The notes beneath the pieces were generated by a model. It worked only from the letters and a program-made list of their open reading frames with translations, had not been told where the DNA came from and made no database searches. Of a DNA stretch of 64,000 nt, positions 56,486 to 64,000 are shown in pieces. Both the position numbers and the translations under genes were made by a program. The DNA comes from Psychromarinibacter halotolerans (GTDB lineage Bacteria; Pseudomonadota; Alphaproteobacteria; Rhodobacterales; Rhodobacteraceae), in the NCBI RefSeq assembly GCF_029168315.1, contig NZ_JARGYD010000003.1, positions 62,001 through 126,000 on the forward strand, written 5' to 3'. Numbering within the stretch: the stretch's first letter is position 1; the number at the start of each line of letters is the position of its first letter.

Positions 56486-57481
56486 ATGAAACGCACCTAC
56501 CTTCTGGCGTCCGCCGCGACGCTGCTGATCGCCGGCGCTGCCAATGCGCAGGACCTGACCGAAGTGTCCTTCGGCACCAACTGGCTGGCTCAGGCCGAGC
56601 ACGGCGGTTTCTATCAGGCCGTGGCAGACGGCACCTATGAAGCTTGCGGTCTGGACGTCACCATCGTTCCCGGCGGCCCGCAGGTGAACAACCGCGCGCT
56701 GATGCTGGCCGGCCGGATCGACTATCACATGGGCGGCGACCTGCTTCAGGCGTTCAACGCCGTGAAAGAAGGCGTTCCGGTCGTGTCCGTCGCCGCGATC
56801 TTCCAGAAGCACCCGCAGGTGATCATCACCCACCCCGGCGCGGCTGACAGCTTCGAGGGCCTGAAAGACCTGACGCTGCTGATCGGCGACAACGGCTATC
56901 AGTCCTATTACCAGTGGATGATCGCGGAATACGGCTTCACCGCCGAACAGCGCGAGCCCTACACCTTCAACCCGGCGCCGTTCCTTGCCGACGACACGAT
57001 GGGGATGCAGGGCTATCTGTCGTCCGAACCCTATCTGGTTGAAAAAGAAGGTGGCTTTGCGCCCGACATCTACCTGATCGCGGACGCGGGCTATTCCACC
57101 TACGCCACCACGATCGAGACGATGGCCGACACCATCGCCAACAAGCCCGAGGAAGTGACCTGCTTCGTCGAGGGCTCGATCAAGGGCTGGTACACCTACC
57201 TGTACGGCGACCACTCGGCCGCGGACGAGATGATCATGGCCGACAACCCCGAGATGACGCAGGACAAGATCGACTTCGCCATCGAGAAGATGCTGTCCGA
57301 AGGCATCGTGGATTCGGGCGAGGCCGAGGAAATGGGCATCGGCGTGATGACCGAGACCAAGGTCGAAGACTTCTACACCAAGATGGTCGACTCGGGCGTG
57401 ATCGACGCCGATCTCGACTGGCAGGCCGCCTTCACCACCGAGTTCGTGGGCAACGGCGTCGGCATGGACATCAAGCAGTAA
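56486..57481 (+). CDS. Periplasmic binding protein of NMT1/THI5 type, catabolic locus
   Basis: 331-residue periplasmic protein with a Sec signal peptide (MKRTYLLASAATLLIAG, cleavage after ANA ~22). The core TNWLAQAEHGGFYQAVADG (~31-49) and IVPGGPQVNNRALMLAGRIDY resemble ThiY/RibY-type proteins that bind pyrimidine or flavin-like ligands. It heads the operon with ATPase and permease and is followed by deaminase and oxidase genes, so the ligand is probably the locus's ring substrate. GGAGAG precedes the ATG. Confidence 0.9.
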   Translation: MKRTYLLASAATLLIAGAANAQDLTEVSFGTNWLAQAEHGGFYQAVADGTYEACGLDVTIVPGGPQVNNRALMLAGRIDYHMGGDLLQAFNAVKEGVPVVSVAAIFQKHPQVIITHPGAADSFEGLKDLTLLIGDNGYQSYYQWMIAEYGFTAEQREPYTFNPAPFLADDTMGMQGYLSSEPYLVEKEGGFAPDIYLIADAGYSTYATTIETMADTIANKPEEVTCFVEGSIKGWYTYLYGDHSAADEMIMADNPEMTQDKIDFAIEKMLSEGIVDSGEAEEMGIGVMTETKVEDFYTKMVDSGVIDADLDWQAAFTTEFVGNGVGMDIKQ

Positions 57482-57495
57482 GACCAAACCACCGG

Positions 57496-57517
57496 GCGGG
57501 GCCGCCACAGGCCCCGC
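57496..57517. terminator. Intercistronic hairpin after the binding-protein gene
   Basis: GCGGGGCC-GCCACA-GGCCCCGC, perfect 8-bp stem 15 bases after the stop, no T-run after it. It likely keeps the binding protein more abundant than the ATPase and permease. Confidence 0.7.
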
Positions 57518-57568
57518 ACCTTTCGCCGGCACACGAACAAAATCAACACAACCCGACCGGAGATACCT

Positions 57569-58354
57569 ATGCCAACGGCCCGCGCCCCCCTCGGTCAGCG
57601 CCCCGCGCTCCTGAAGATGAGCCACGTCGAAAAGACGTTCCGCGGCGACGTGGTCGCGCTCAAGGACATGAACCTGACGGTGAACGAGGGCGATTTCATC
57701 TCGCTGCTCGGCCCCTCGGGCTGCGGCAAATCCACCGCGCTGCGGCTGATCGCCGGGCTGATGAAGCCCACGACGGGCCGTATCGAATGGACCGGCGGCC
57801 AGAACGCGGGCGACCTTGGCGTCGTGTTTCAGGAACCGACGCTGATGCCGTGGGCCCGGGTGCAGGACAACGTCTGGCTGCCCTTCCGCCTGCGCGGCAA
57901 GTCCTACAGCGAGGTGAAGGACGACGTGCTTGAGGCGCTGAAGCTGGTGGGCCTCGAGAATTTCCAGCGCGCCTTCCCGCGCGAACTGTCGGGCGGGATG
58001 AAGATGCGCGTGTCCATCGCCCGCGCGCTGGTGACCAAGCCGCGCCTGATCCTGATGGACGAACCCTTTGCCGCACTGGACGAAATCACGCGCCACAAGC
58101 TGAACCAGGACCTTCTGGCCCTGCGCGAGGCGATCGGCTGCACCGTCATATTCGTCACCCACTCGGTGTTCGAATCCGTTTTTCTGTCTGACCGCATCGT
58201 GGTCATGGCCGCCCGCCCGGGCCGCGTGATCCGCGAGCTGGAAGTCGACGCCCCCTACCCCCGCACCGAGGAATTCCGCACCTCGGCCGAATACGCAGCC
58301 TATTGCCGCAACGCGTCCGACGCGCTGCACGAAGCCATGGGAGAACCGGCATGA
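57569..58354 (+). CDS. ABC transporter ATP-binding protein (SsuB/TauB/ThiZ type)
   Basis: 261-residue ATPase with Walker A GPSGCGKSTALR (~49-60), signature LSGGMKMRVSIARAL (~142) and Walker B LILMDEPFAALDE, plus the His loop VTHSVFESVFL. It energises the permease encoded by the next gene, which it overlaps by 4 bases. Only one permease gene is present, so the channel is probably a homodimer. Confidence 0.93.
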   Translation: MPTARAPLGQRPALLKMSHVEKTFRGDVVALKDMNLTVNEGDFISLLGPSGCGKSTALRLIAGLMKPTTGRIEWTGGQNAGDLGVVFQEPTLMPWARVQDNVWLPFRLRGKSYSEVKDDVLEALKLVGLENFQRAFPRELSGGMKMRVSIARALVTKPRLILMDEPFAALDEITRHKLNQDLLALREAIGCTVIFVTHSVFESVFLSDRIVVMAARPGRVIRELEVDAPYPRTEEFRTSAEYAAYCRNASDALHEAMGEPA

Positions 58355-59205
58355 CCCTCGCCGACACCGCCCCCGCCACCCATGTCGACGCCGAGGAACT
58401 GGCGCAGGCCCGGCGCGAGAAGCTGATGAAGATCGCCCGCTGGTTCCTACCCTCGCTGGTGCTGGTTCTGGCCGTCGTCGCCTGGCACCTTTACGTCACC
58501 ATCGGCGAGGTGCCGCACTATATCCTGCCCGGCCCGGTGCTGATCGCGCAGAAGATGGTCGAGGACTGGGCGATCCTTTGGCCCGCGATCCTGATCACCG
58601 GACGCCTGACGATCCTTGCGCTGATCATGGCGGTGATCGGAGGCGTCACGCTTGCGGTCGCCTTCACCCAGTCGAAATGGATCGAGATGTCGTTCTTCCC
58701 CTACGCCGTCATCCTTCAGGTGACGCCGGTGGTGGCGGTGGCGCCGCTGATCAAGATCTACGTCGACAGCGCCTTCATGTCCGCGCTGCTGTGCGCATGG
58801 ATCGTGGCCTTCTTTCCGATCCTGTCGAACACGACGATCGGGCTGAAGTCGGCAGACCACAACCTTGAAGACCTGTACTCGATCTACGGCGCCTCGCGCT
58901 GGCAGAAGCTGCGCTATCTTTATGCGCCCTCGGCGCTGCCCTTCTTCCTTGGCGGGCTGAAGATCGCCGGTGGTCTCGCCCTGATCGGCGCGGTGGTGGC
59001 GGAATTCGTGATCGGCCGGTCCGGCACCGGCCTCGGCCTTGCCTCGACCCTGCTCGAGGCATCGTACCGCTTCAACTTCGGACGGCTGTTCGCCGCCCTC
59101 ATCCTGATCTCGCTCATGGGCGTGGTGATCTTCGCCATCATGAGCACGATCAGCTACCTCGCGCTGCACAAGTGGCACGAAAGCGCGATAAAACGAGAAC
59201 GATAA
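58351..59205 (+). CDS. ABC transporter permease (ThiX/SsuC type)
   Basis: 284-residue permease with about six helices and the EAA loop around DLYSIYGASRWQKLRYLYAPSA (split, ~172-193). An N-terminal helix region (~27-50) precedes the standard fold. ATGA overlap with the ATPase gene at its start and TAATG overlap with the next gene at its end. Confidence 0.92.
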   Translation: MTLADTAPATHVDAEELAQARREKLMKIARWFLPSLVLVLAVVAWHLYVTIGEVPHYILPGPVLIAQKMVEDWAILWPAILITGRLTILALIMAVIGGVTLAVAFTQSKWIEMSFFPYAVILQVTPVVAVAPLIKIYVDSAFMSALLCAWIVAFFPILSNTTIGLKSADHNLEDLYSIYGASRWQKLRYLYAPSALPFFLGGLKIAGGLALIGAVVAEFVIGRSGTGLGLASTLLEASYRFNFGRLFAALILISLMGVVIFAIMSTISYLALHKWHESAIKRER

Positions 59206-60464
59206 TGGACTTCAAGACACTCCCCGAGGGTCGCTTCACCCTGCGTGACGTGACGGTTCCCGCCTGCCTTGTCGGGCAGCCCGGTCACCTTGTGCGAACC
59301 GACATCGGCATCGACGGCGGGCTGATCGCCGCGCCCGGCGGCACCGACGTCGCGATGGGCGGGGCGATGGTGCTGCCCTGCTTCACCGACATGCACACCC
59401 ATCTGGACAAGGGGCACATCTGGCCCCGCGCTTCGAACCCTGACGGCACCTTCGCGGGCGCGCTGTCCACCGTCCGAGAGGACCACGCCAACTGGACGCC
59501 CGACGACGTGCGCGCACGGATGGATTTCTCGCTGCGCTGCGCCTACGCCCACGGCACCAAGGCGATCCGCACCCACCTTGACGCGGCCAACGGCCAGTTC
59601 CGCCGCAGCTGGCCGGTCTTCGCCGAAATGCGGGACGAATGGGCCGGGAAGATCGACCTGCAGGCCTCCAGCCTTGCCGCCTGCGATACCTTCACCCCGG
59701 ACGGGGACTTTGCCGAGCTTGCCGACACGGTCGCCACGCACAAGGGCACGCTGGGGCTGGTGACCTATCCGGTCGACGGGCTGGCCGACATCCTGCGCCA
59801 GTTCTTCGACATGGCCGCCAAACGCGGGCTGAATGTCGATTTCCACGTCGACGAGACGATGGACGCCAGTTCCGAAACCCTGCGCACCATTGCCGAGGTA
59901 GTGATGGAAACCGGCTTTGACGCCCCCGTCGTGGTGGGCCACTGCTGTTCGCTGTCGACGCAGGACGTCAGCCGCGCGATGGACACGCTGGACCTTGTCG
60001 CCAAAGCGGGCCTGAACGTTGTCAGCCTGCCGATGTGCAACCTGTACCTGCAAGACCGCGAACCCCACCGCACCCCGCGCGGCCGCGGCGTCACGCTGGT
60101 GCACGAGATGAAGGCGCGCGGCATCGCGGTGTCCTTCGCCAGCGACAACACGCGGGATCCGTTCTACGCCTACGGCGATCTCGACATGCTCGAGGTGCTG
60201 CGGCAGGCCACCCGCATCGCGCATCTCGACCACTCCGACACCGACTGGGTGCAGTCCTGCCTCGCGACGCCCGCCGCCTCGTGCGGCTTCGCGGTGCCGA
60301 CCCTGAGCCCCGGCGCCCCCGCCGACCTGACCGTTTTCCGCGCCCGCGAATGGACCGAGCTGTTCGCGCGCCCGCAATCCGACCGCATCGTCCTGCGCGG
60401 TGGCTTGGCCATCGACCGCACCCTGCCGGACTATGCCGAACTCGACGACCTGATGAGGACATGA
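59205..60464 (+). CDS. CodA-like amidohydrolase (cytosine deaminase family)
   Basis: 419-residue metal-dependent deaminase of the cytosine deaminase (CodA) group. Metal and catalytic motifs: DMHTHLDKGHIW (~63-74), NVDFHVDETMD (His ~212), VVVGHCCSLS (His ~245) and SFASDNTRDPFY (Asp ~313). Substrate could be cytosine, a methylated pyrimidine, or a related ring. Starts in a TAATG overlap with the permease gene and overlaps the next gene, so it is fully inside the operon. Confidence 0.88.
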   Translation: MDFKTLPEGRFTLRDVTVPACLVGQPGHLVRTDIGIDGGLIAAPGGTDVAMGGAMVLPCFTDMHTHLDKGHIWPRASNPDGTFAGALSTVREDHANWTPDDVRARMDFSLRCAYAHGTKAIRTHLDAANGQFRRSWPVFAEMRDEWAGKIDLQASSLAACDTFTPDGDFAELADTVATHKGTLGLVTYPVDGLADILRQFFDMAAKRGLNVDFHVDETMDASSETLRTIAEVVMETGFDAPVVVGHCCSLSTQDVSRAMDTLDLVAKAGLNVVSLPMCNLYLQDREPHRTPRGRGVTLVHEMKARGIAVSFASDNTRDPFYAYGDLDMLEVLRQATRIAHLDHSDTDWVQSCLATPAASCGFAVPTLSPGAPADLTVFRAREWTELFARPQSDRIVLRGGLAIDRTLPDYAELDDLMRT

Positions 60465-61864
60465 TGAAAGACAACGTCGCCGCCGCGAAAGCCGCCCTTG
60501 CCCACCTCGACATCGAGGAGCGCGAGGCCGCCATCAAGACTGCCTCCCGCGACTTCTTCTGGTACTCGCCGGTGCTGAAGACACGGCTGGACCACGTCCT
60601 TGCCGATTTCGTGGTGCGCCCGCGCAACGAGGCCGAGGTGATCGAGATCCTCAAGGTCTGCTACGCCCACGACGTGCCGGTCACCACCCGCGGCGCGGGC
60701 ACCGGCAACTACGGGCAGGCGATGCCGCTGGCGGGCGGCTGCGTCATGCACCTGCGCCACATGGACAAGGTCAGGGAGATCGCGCCGGGCCGGGTGATCT
60801 GCGAACCGGGCATCCTGCTGAAGGACCTCGACGCGCAGACCAAGGAAGCCTCGGGGCAGGAACTGCGCATGTTCTCGTCGACATGGGCCACCGCGACGAT
60901 CGGCGGCTTCATCGCCGGCGGCTCGGGCGGTGTGGGGTCCGTCCACTGGGGGTCGTTGCGCGATCTCGGCAACATCATCCGCCTGCGCGTCGTGACGATG
61001 GAGGAAGAGCCCCGCGTGCTGGAATTCCGCGGCGAGGAACTGGCCCGCGTCAGCCACGCCTACGGCACAAACGGCATCATCACCGAACTGGAACTGCCGC
61101 TGGCCCCCGCCTACGACTGGACCGGCCTTTTCGTTGCCTTCGACGATTTCGGCGACGCGATGGGCTTCGCCGACGACCTCGCGAACGAGGACGGCATTCT
61201 GCTGAAGATCGCCTCTGTCTACGAGGCGCCCACGGCACACGCCTATTTCCAGCGGGTAAAGCCCCATGTCGACGAGGGCACGCACCTTGTCGGCCTGATG
61301 GTCGCGCCGCAGTCGATGGACGGTTTCCTGACCTTCCTCGGCCGCCGCCCCAAGGCAAAGCTGATCTACCGCTCGGACGACAACGACTGGCCCCGCGATC
61401 CCGGCCCGATCTTCGAATACGGCTGGAACCACACCACCCTGCGCGCGCTGAAGGTCGACCCGTCGATCACCTACCTGCAGGTGCGCTATGCCTTCCCCGA
61501 GCACCGCGAACTGGTCGAAAAGATGCGGACCGAGTTCTCGCCCGAGGTCCTGCAACACCTCGAAGCGATCCGCATGAACGGCAAGATCGCCTTCGCCGGG
61601 CTGTCGATGGTGAAGTTCACCACCGAGGAACGGCTGGACGAGATCATCCGCCTGCACGAAGAAGCCGGTGCGCTGATTTTCAACCCGCACCGCTACACGC
61701 TGGAAGAAGGCGGCCGTCAGCACACCGACGACACGCAGCTGTCCTTCAAGCGCGAGGCGGACCCCAAGGGCCTGTTGAACCCCGGCAAGATGATCTCGTG
61801 GGACGACCCGGACTGGAGCTACGACCGCATGTACGCCTACCCGCATCTTCAGGCCGCGGAATGA
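60461..61864 (+). CDS. FAD-linked oxidase (FAD_binding_4 / PCMH type)
   Basis: 467-residue oxidoreductase (two adjacent start ATGs, 60461 and 60464). The PCMH-type FAD domain has VVRPRNEAEVIEILKVCYAHDVPVTTRGAGTGNYGQ (pieces ~45-85) and the second half IAGGSGGVGSVHWGSLRDLGN (~145-165); the C-terminal substrate cap ends in LNPGKMISW as in D-lactate dehydrogenase-like enzymes. It likely oxidises the ring product or its alcohol/amine derivative. Overlaps the previous gene by 4 bases. Confidence 0.85.
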   Translation: MMKDNVAAAKAALAHLDIEEREAAIKTASRDFFWYSPVLKTRLDHVLADFVVRPRNEAEVIEILKVCYAHDVPVTTRGAGTGNYGQAMPLAGGCVMHLRHMDKVREIAPGRVICEPGILLKDLDAQTKEASGQELRMFSSTWATATIGGFIAGGSGGVGSVHWGSLRDLGNIIRLRVVTMEEEPRVLEFRGEELARVSHAYGTNGIITELELPLAPAYDWTGLFVAFDDFGDAMGFADDLANEDGILLKIASVYEAPTAHAYFQRVKPHVDEGTHLVGLMVAPQSMDGFLTFLGRRPKAKLIYRSDDNDWPRDPGPIFEYGWNHTTLRALKVDPSITYLQVRYAFPEHRELVEKMRTEFSPEVLQHLEAIRMNGKIAFAGLSMVKFTTEERLDEIIRLHEEAGALIFNPHRYTLEEGGRQHTDDTQLSFKREADPKGLLNPGKMISWDDPDWSYDRMYAYPHLQAAE

Positions 61865-61874
61865 GGCGCGGCGC

Positions 61875-62456
61875 ATGACCCGGGCCCTCGTCCTCTACGC
61901 CCACCCGGTGCCGGAAAGCTTCAACGCGGCGGTTCACACCACCGTGGTCGACACGCTGACCGCCCGCGGGTGGGAGGTCGACGACTGCGACCTGAACGCC
62001 GAGGGCTTCTTCCCCGTCCTGACCGAACTGGAACGCCGCGGCTACCACGACCAGCCCGCCAACATCGAACCGGTGAAGGACTATGTCGACCGCGTCCGCG
62101 CCTGCGACGCGCTGGTCATGGTCTTCCCGGTCTGGAACTTCGGCTACCCGGCGATCCTGAAGGGGTTCCTCGACCGCGTCTTCCTGCCCGGCGTCAGCTT
62201 CAAGCTGCAGGACGGCGGCGTCCGCCCCGGCCTGACCAACATCAAGAAGCTTGCCGCTTGCACCACCTACGGCGGCACCCGCTTCCGCGCCATGATGAAC
62301 GGCGACCCGCCCCGGAAATGCGTCACCCGCGCGGTCTGGTACGCCTGCGGCATGCCCAAGAAACGCTACGTCGCGCTCTACGACATGAACAACAACACCG
62401 ACACACAACTGACCGCCCACCTCGACCGGGTAAAGAGCGAGATGGAACGCCTGTGA
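61875..62456 (+). CDS. Flavodoxin-fold NAD(P)H oxidoreductase, first of two
   Basis: 193-residue NAD(P)H:quinone oxidoreductase (KefF/MdaB type) with MTRALVLYAHPVPESFNAAVHTTV (pieces ~1-24) and MVFPVWNFGYPAILKGFLDRVFLPG (~84-108). Likely FMN/FAD-dependent two-electron reductase that may supply or recycle electrons for the oxidases in the operon. Ten bases after the FAD oxidase. Confidence 0.88.
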   Translation: MTRALVLYAHPVPESFNAAVHTTVVDTLTARGWEVDDCDLNAEGFFPVLTELERRGYHDQPANIEPVKDYVDRVRACDALVMVFPVWNFGYPAILKGFLDRVFLPGVSFKLQDGGVRPGLTNIKKLAACTTYGGTRFRAMMNGDPPRKCVTRAVWYACGMPKKRYVALYDMNNNTDTQLTAHLDRVKSEMERL

Positions 62457-62466
62457 TGGCCGCCTA

Positions 62467-62575
62467 TTCTTCTCTTTCCAAATACCTCGGGGGAGCCGCG
62501 CGCCAGCGCGACGGGGGCAGAGCCCCCACCGCACCCTTCCACGCGCACCTTCGGTGCGACGGGGGCAGAGCCCCC
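62467..62575. repeat. Dispersed repeat copy D plus two GGGGGC hairpins
   Basis: The inverted repeat word (62467-62493) followed by two GGGGGC-AGA-GCCCCC hairpins (62513-62527 and 62561-62575). This fills the 159-bp gap between the two reductase genes and could partly terminate or stabilise the operon transcript. Confidence 0.75.
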
Positions 62576-62615
62576 AAATCAAGCCCCCCAAGTTCCCGTC
62601 CGAGACCCTGACCCC

Positions 62616-63242
62616 ATGCGCGCACTCGTCATCTACTGCCACCCCCGCGAGGGAAGCTTCACCGCCGCCGTCCGCGACAAGGTGTTGGAACGCCTGCACA
62701 ACGACGGCGCCGAGGTGCGGCTGCACGACCTCTACGCCGAAGGGTTCAACCCCGTCATGTCGGCGCACGAGCACGAGATCTACCTCGACGAGACGCAGAA
62801 CCAGATCGGGCACGAGGCCTACATCGCCGACCTGCAATGGTGCGACACGCTGATCTTCGTCTACCCGACGTGGTGGTACGGTCTGCCCGCGATGCTGAAG
62901 GGCTGGCTGGACCGGGTGCTGGTGCCCGGCATCGCCTTTTTGATGCCGCAGGCCGAGAACGAGACGATCCGCCCCGGCATGACCAACATCACCCGGCTGG
63001 GCGTGTTCACCACCTGCGGCGCAAGCTGGTGGCTGACGCGCTTTGTCGGGGCGCCGGGCCGGCGGACGATCTTGCGCGGGCTGCGGCTGATCTGCGCGAA
63101 ACGCTGCAAGACCGCCTTCGCGGCGCATTACCTGATGGACAGCTCCAGCGATGCCAGCCGGGCCGTTCACCTTGCGAAGGTGCACAAGCAGATGGACCGC
63201 TTTCTGCGCGGCAAGACAGTCAACGAGGAGACGACAGCATGA
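62616..63242 (+). CDS. Flavodoxin-fold NAD(P)H oxidoreductase, second of two
   Basis: 208-residue paralogue of the gene before the repeat gap: MRALVIYCHPREGSFTAAVRDKV (pieces ~1-23), FVYPTWWYGLPAMLKGWLDRVLVPG (~87-111). The YPTWWYGLPAM loop is typical of NQO-like reductases. The duplicate suggests two linked reductase steps or a heteromer. Ends in ATGA overlap with the next gene. Confidence 0.88.
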   Translation: MRALVIYCHPREGSFTAAVRDKVLERLHNDGAEVRLHDLYAEGFNPVMSAHEHEIYLDETQNQIGHEAYIADLQWCDTLIFVYPTWWYGLPAMLKGWLDRVLVPGIAFLMPQAENETIRPGMTNITRLGVFTTCGASWWLTRFVGAPGRRTILRGLRLICAKRCKTAFAAHYLMDSSSDASRAVHLAKVHKQMDRFLRGKTVNEETTA

Positions 63243-64000
63243 TCCCGGTGCTCGATTGGTCGACCTATGCGACCGACCCCGAAGGTTTCACCGCCAAGCT
63301 CGGCCAAGCCTGCCGCGACACCGGCTTTTTCCTGCTGAAGGGACACGGCGTTCCCGACGACCTGATCGCGGGCGTTTTCGCGCAGGCCGACACCTTTTTC
63401 TCGAAACCGGACGCCGAAAAGCAGCCGCTGTCGATTTCGAAGAACCCGCACAACCGGGGCTGGGCGCGGATCGGGTCCGAAAGTCTTGACGACACCTCGG
63501 GCCAGATCGACAGCAAAGAGGCGTTCAACGTCGGCCTCGACCTTGCCGAAGACGACCCCCGCGTTCTGGCGGGCGAGCCGTTTCGCGGCGTGAACGTCTG
63601 GCCCGACCAGCCCGGATTCCGCGACACGATGCTGGCCTATTACAACGCAGTCTGGCGCCTTGGGACCGACCTGCACCACGCCATCGCCACCGACCTCGGC
63701 CTGCATGCCGACTATTTCGCCGAACACTTCGACGCCCCGCTCGCCATCCTGCGCATCCTTGCCTACCCCGAGGCGAAGGGCACCGAAGGCGAGATCGGCG
63801 CGGGCGCGCATACCGACTATGGCTCGGTCACGCTGCTGATGACCGACGGCGAGGCCGGTCTGCAGGTCAAACCGCGCGGCGGCGACTGGACCGACGTGCC
63901 GCATGTGCCGGGCGCCTATGTCGTCAACATCGGCGACTGCCTGATGCGGTGGTCCAACGACATCTACGTCTCGACCCCGCACCGGGTGCTGCCGCCGAAA
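63239..64000 (+). CDS. Isopenicillin-N-synthase-type 2OG/Fe(II) oxygenase, 3' end cut by window
   Basis: 254 residues visible of a non-haem iron oxygenase of the isopenicillin N synthase family. The iron site shows HTDYGSVTLL (His ~187, Asp ~189) and the second His in STPHRVLPP (~248), with the C-terminal Arg still outside. The N-terminal DIOX_N region is seen (CRDTGFFLLKGHGVP). Family members include thymine 7-hydroxylase of fungi, flavonoid and gibberellin oxidases and many unassigned bacterial proteins. It overlaps the reductase gene by ATGA, so it is the sixth or later step of the same operon. Confidence 0.88.
   Translation, partial: MIPVLDWSTYATDPEGFTAKLGQACRDTGFFLLKGHGVPDDLIAGVFAQADTFFSKPDAEKQPLSISKNPHNRGWARIGSESLDDTSGQIDSKEAFNVGLDLAEDDPRVLAGEPFRGVNVWPDQPGFRDTMLAYYNAVWRLGTDLHHAIATDLGLHADYFAEHFDAPLAILRILAYPEAKGTEGEIGAGAHTDYGSVTLLMTDGEAGLQVKPRGGDWTDVPHVPGAYVVNIGDCLMRWSNDIYVSTPHRVLPPK

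Noticed and set aside
55868..58330. An 820-codon minus-strand frame that ends in the RidA gene.
   Set aside because: Only its last 130 codons encode RidA (start 56260 with AGGAGG). The rest is antisense to the binding-protein and ATPase genes.

Overview
The window is about 64 kb of GC-rich, gene-dense chromosome. It looks like a marine or soil alphaproteobacterium of the order Rhodobacterales (roseobacter/Rhodobacter type). The evidence is the strong G/C third-position bias, the Tad pilus genes, an NDUFA12-like protein next to MlaD and DUF2155 proteins, DUF1467 next to methylmalonyl-CoA epimerase, an RutR-type pyrimidine cluster, and an ALDH16 gene after deoC. No rRNA, tRNA, CRISPR array, transposase or phage gene was found. 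The genus cannot be fixed from the sequence alone.

Layout. (1) 1-5.4 kb: the end of a Tad/Flp pilus cluster (cpaF cut by the window edge, tadB, tadC, two TPR lipoproteins, prepilin peptidase). (2) 5.5-14.3 kb: acetyl-CoA synthetase as the last gene of a five-gene LivFGMH-type ABC transporter operon, divergent from a short-chain-fatty-acid type XRE regulator. (3) 14.3-21.6 kb: MarR plus FUSC exporter; a single-domain response regulator, a two-helix membrane protein and a fused Na+/solute symporter-histidine kinase; a FliM-like protein; a 43-residue mini-protein. (4) 21.8-23.8 kb: a thiamine-diphosphate enzyme and a small membrane protein. (5) 23.9-32.7 kb: a pyrimidine salvage/catabolism cluster (THI5-type ABC transporter, dihydropyrimidinase, N-carbamoyl amidohydrolase) facing a TetR/RutR regulator with a textbook RutR-like operator. 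(6) 32.7-35.2 kb: a coiled-coil protein of unknown role and two tandem, related glycosyltransferases. (7) 35.4-42.1 kb: housekeeping genes (accB-accC, aat, DUF2155, mlaD, NDUFA12-like, RidA, clpX, clpP). (8) 42.2-52.9 kb: ArsR/SRPBCC pair, deoC-ALDH16, DUF167, deacetylase, nitroreductase, CysZ-like protein, DUF1467, epimerase, response regulator, hemerythrin, acetyltransferase. (9) 52.9-64 kb: an apparently uncharacterised catabolic locus with a PhzS-like FAD monooxygenase, an 8-oxoguanine-deaminase-type amidohydrolase, RidA, a second THI5-type ABC transporter, a CodA-like deaminase, an FAD-linked oxidase, two flavodoxin-fold reductases and an isopenicillin-N-synthase-type oxygenase cut by the window edge.

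How it fits together. Two separate loci are built for nitrogen heterocycles: the RutR cluster for reductive uracil/thymine breakdown and the 53-64 kb locus for an unknown ring compound that is probably imported, deaminated and oxidised. Acetate/short-chain-acid handling is a second theme (acs, SCFA regulator, symporter-kinase, deoC-ALDH16 acetaldehyde handling). Several intergenic regions carry clear inverted repeats. They include regulator operators, intercistronic hairpins after periplasmic-binding-protein genes, a dispersed terminator-like repeat present four times, and an elaborate 80-nt hairpin with a GAAA tetraloop between deoC and the ALDH16 gene. The most interesting candidates are the 53-64 kb catabolic locus, the deoC-ALDH16 RNA structure, and the symporter-kinase module with its small membrane partner.
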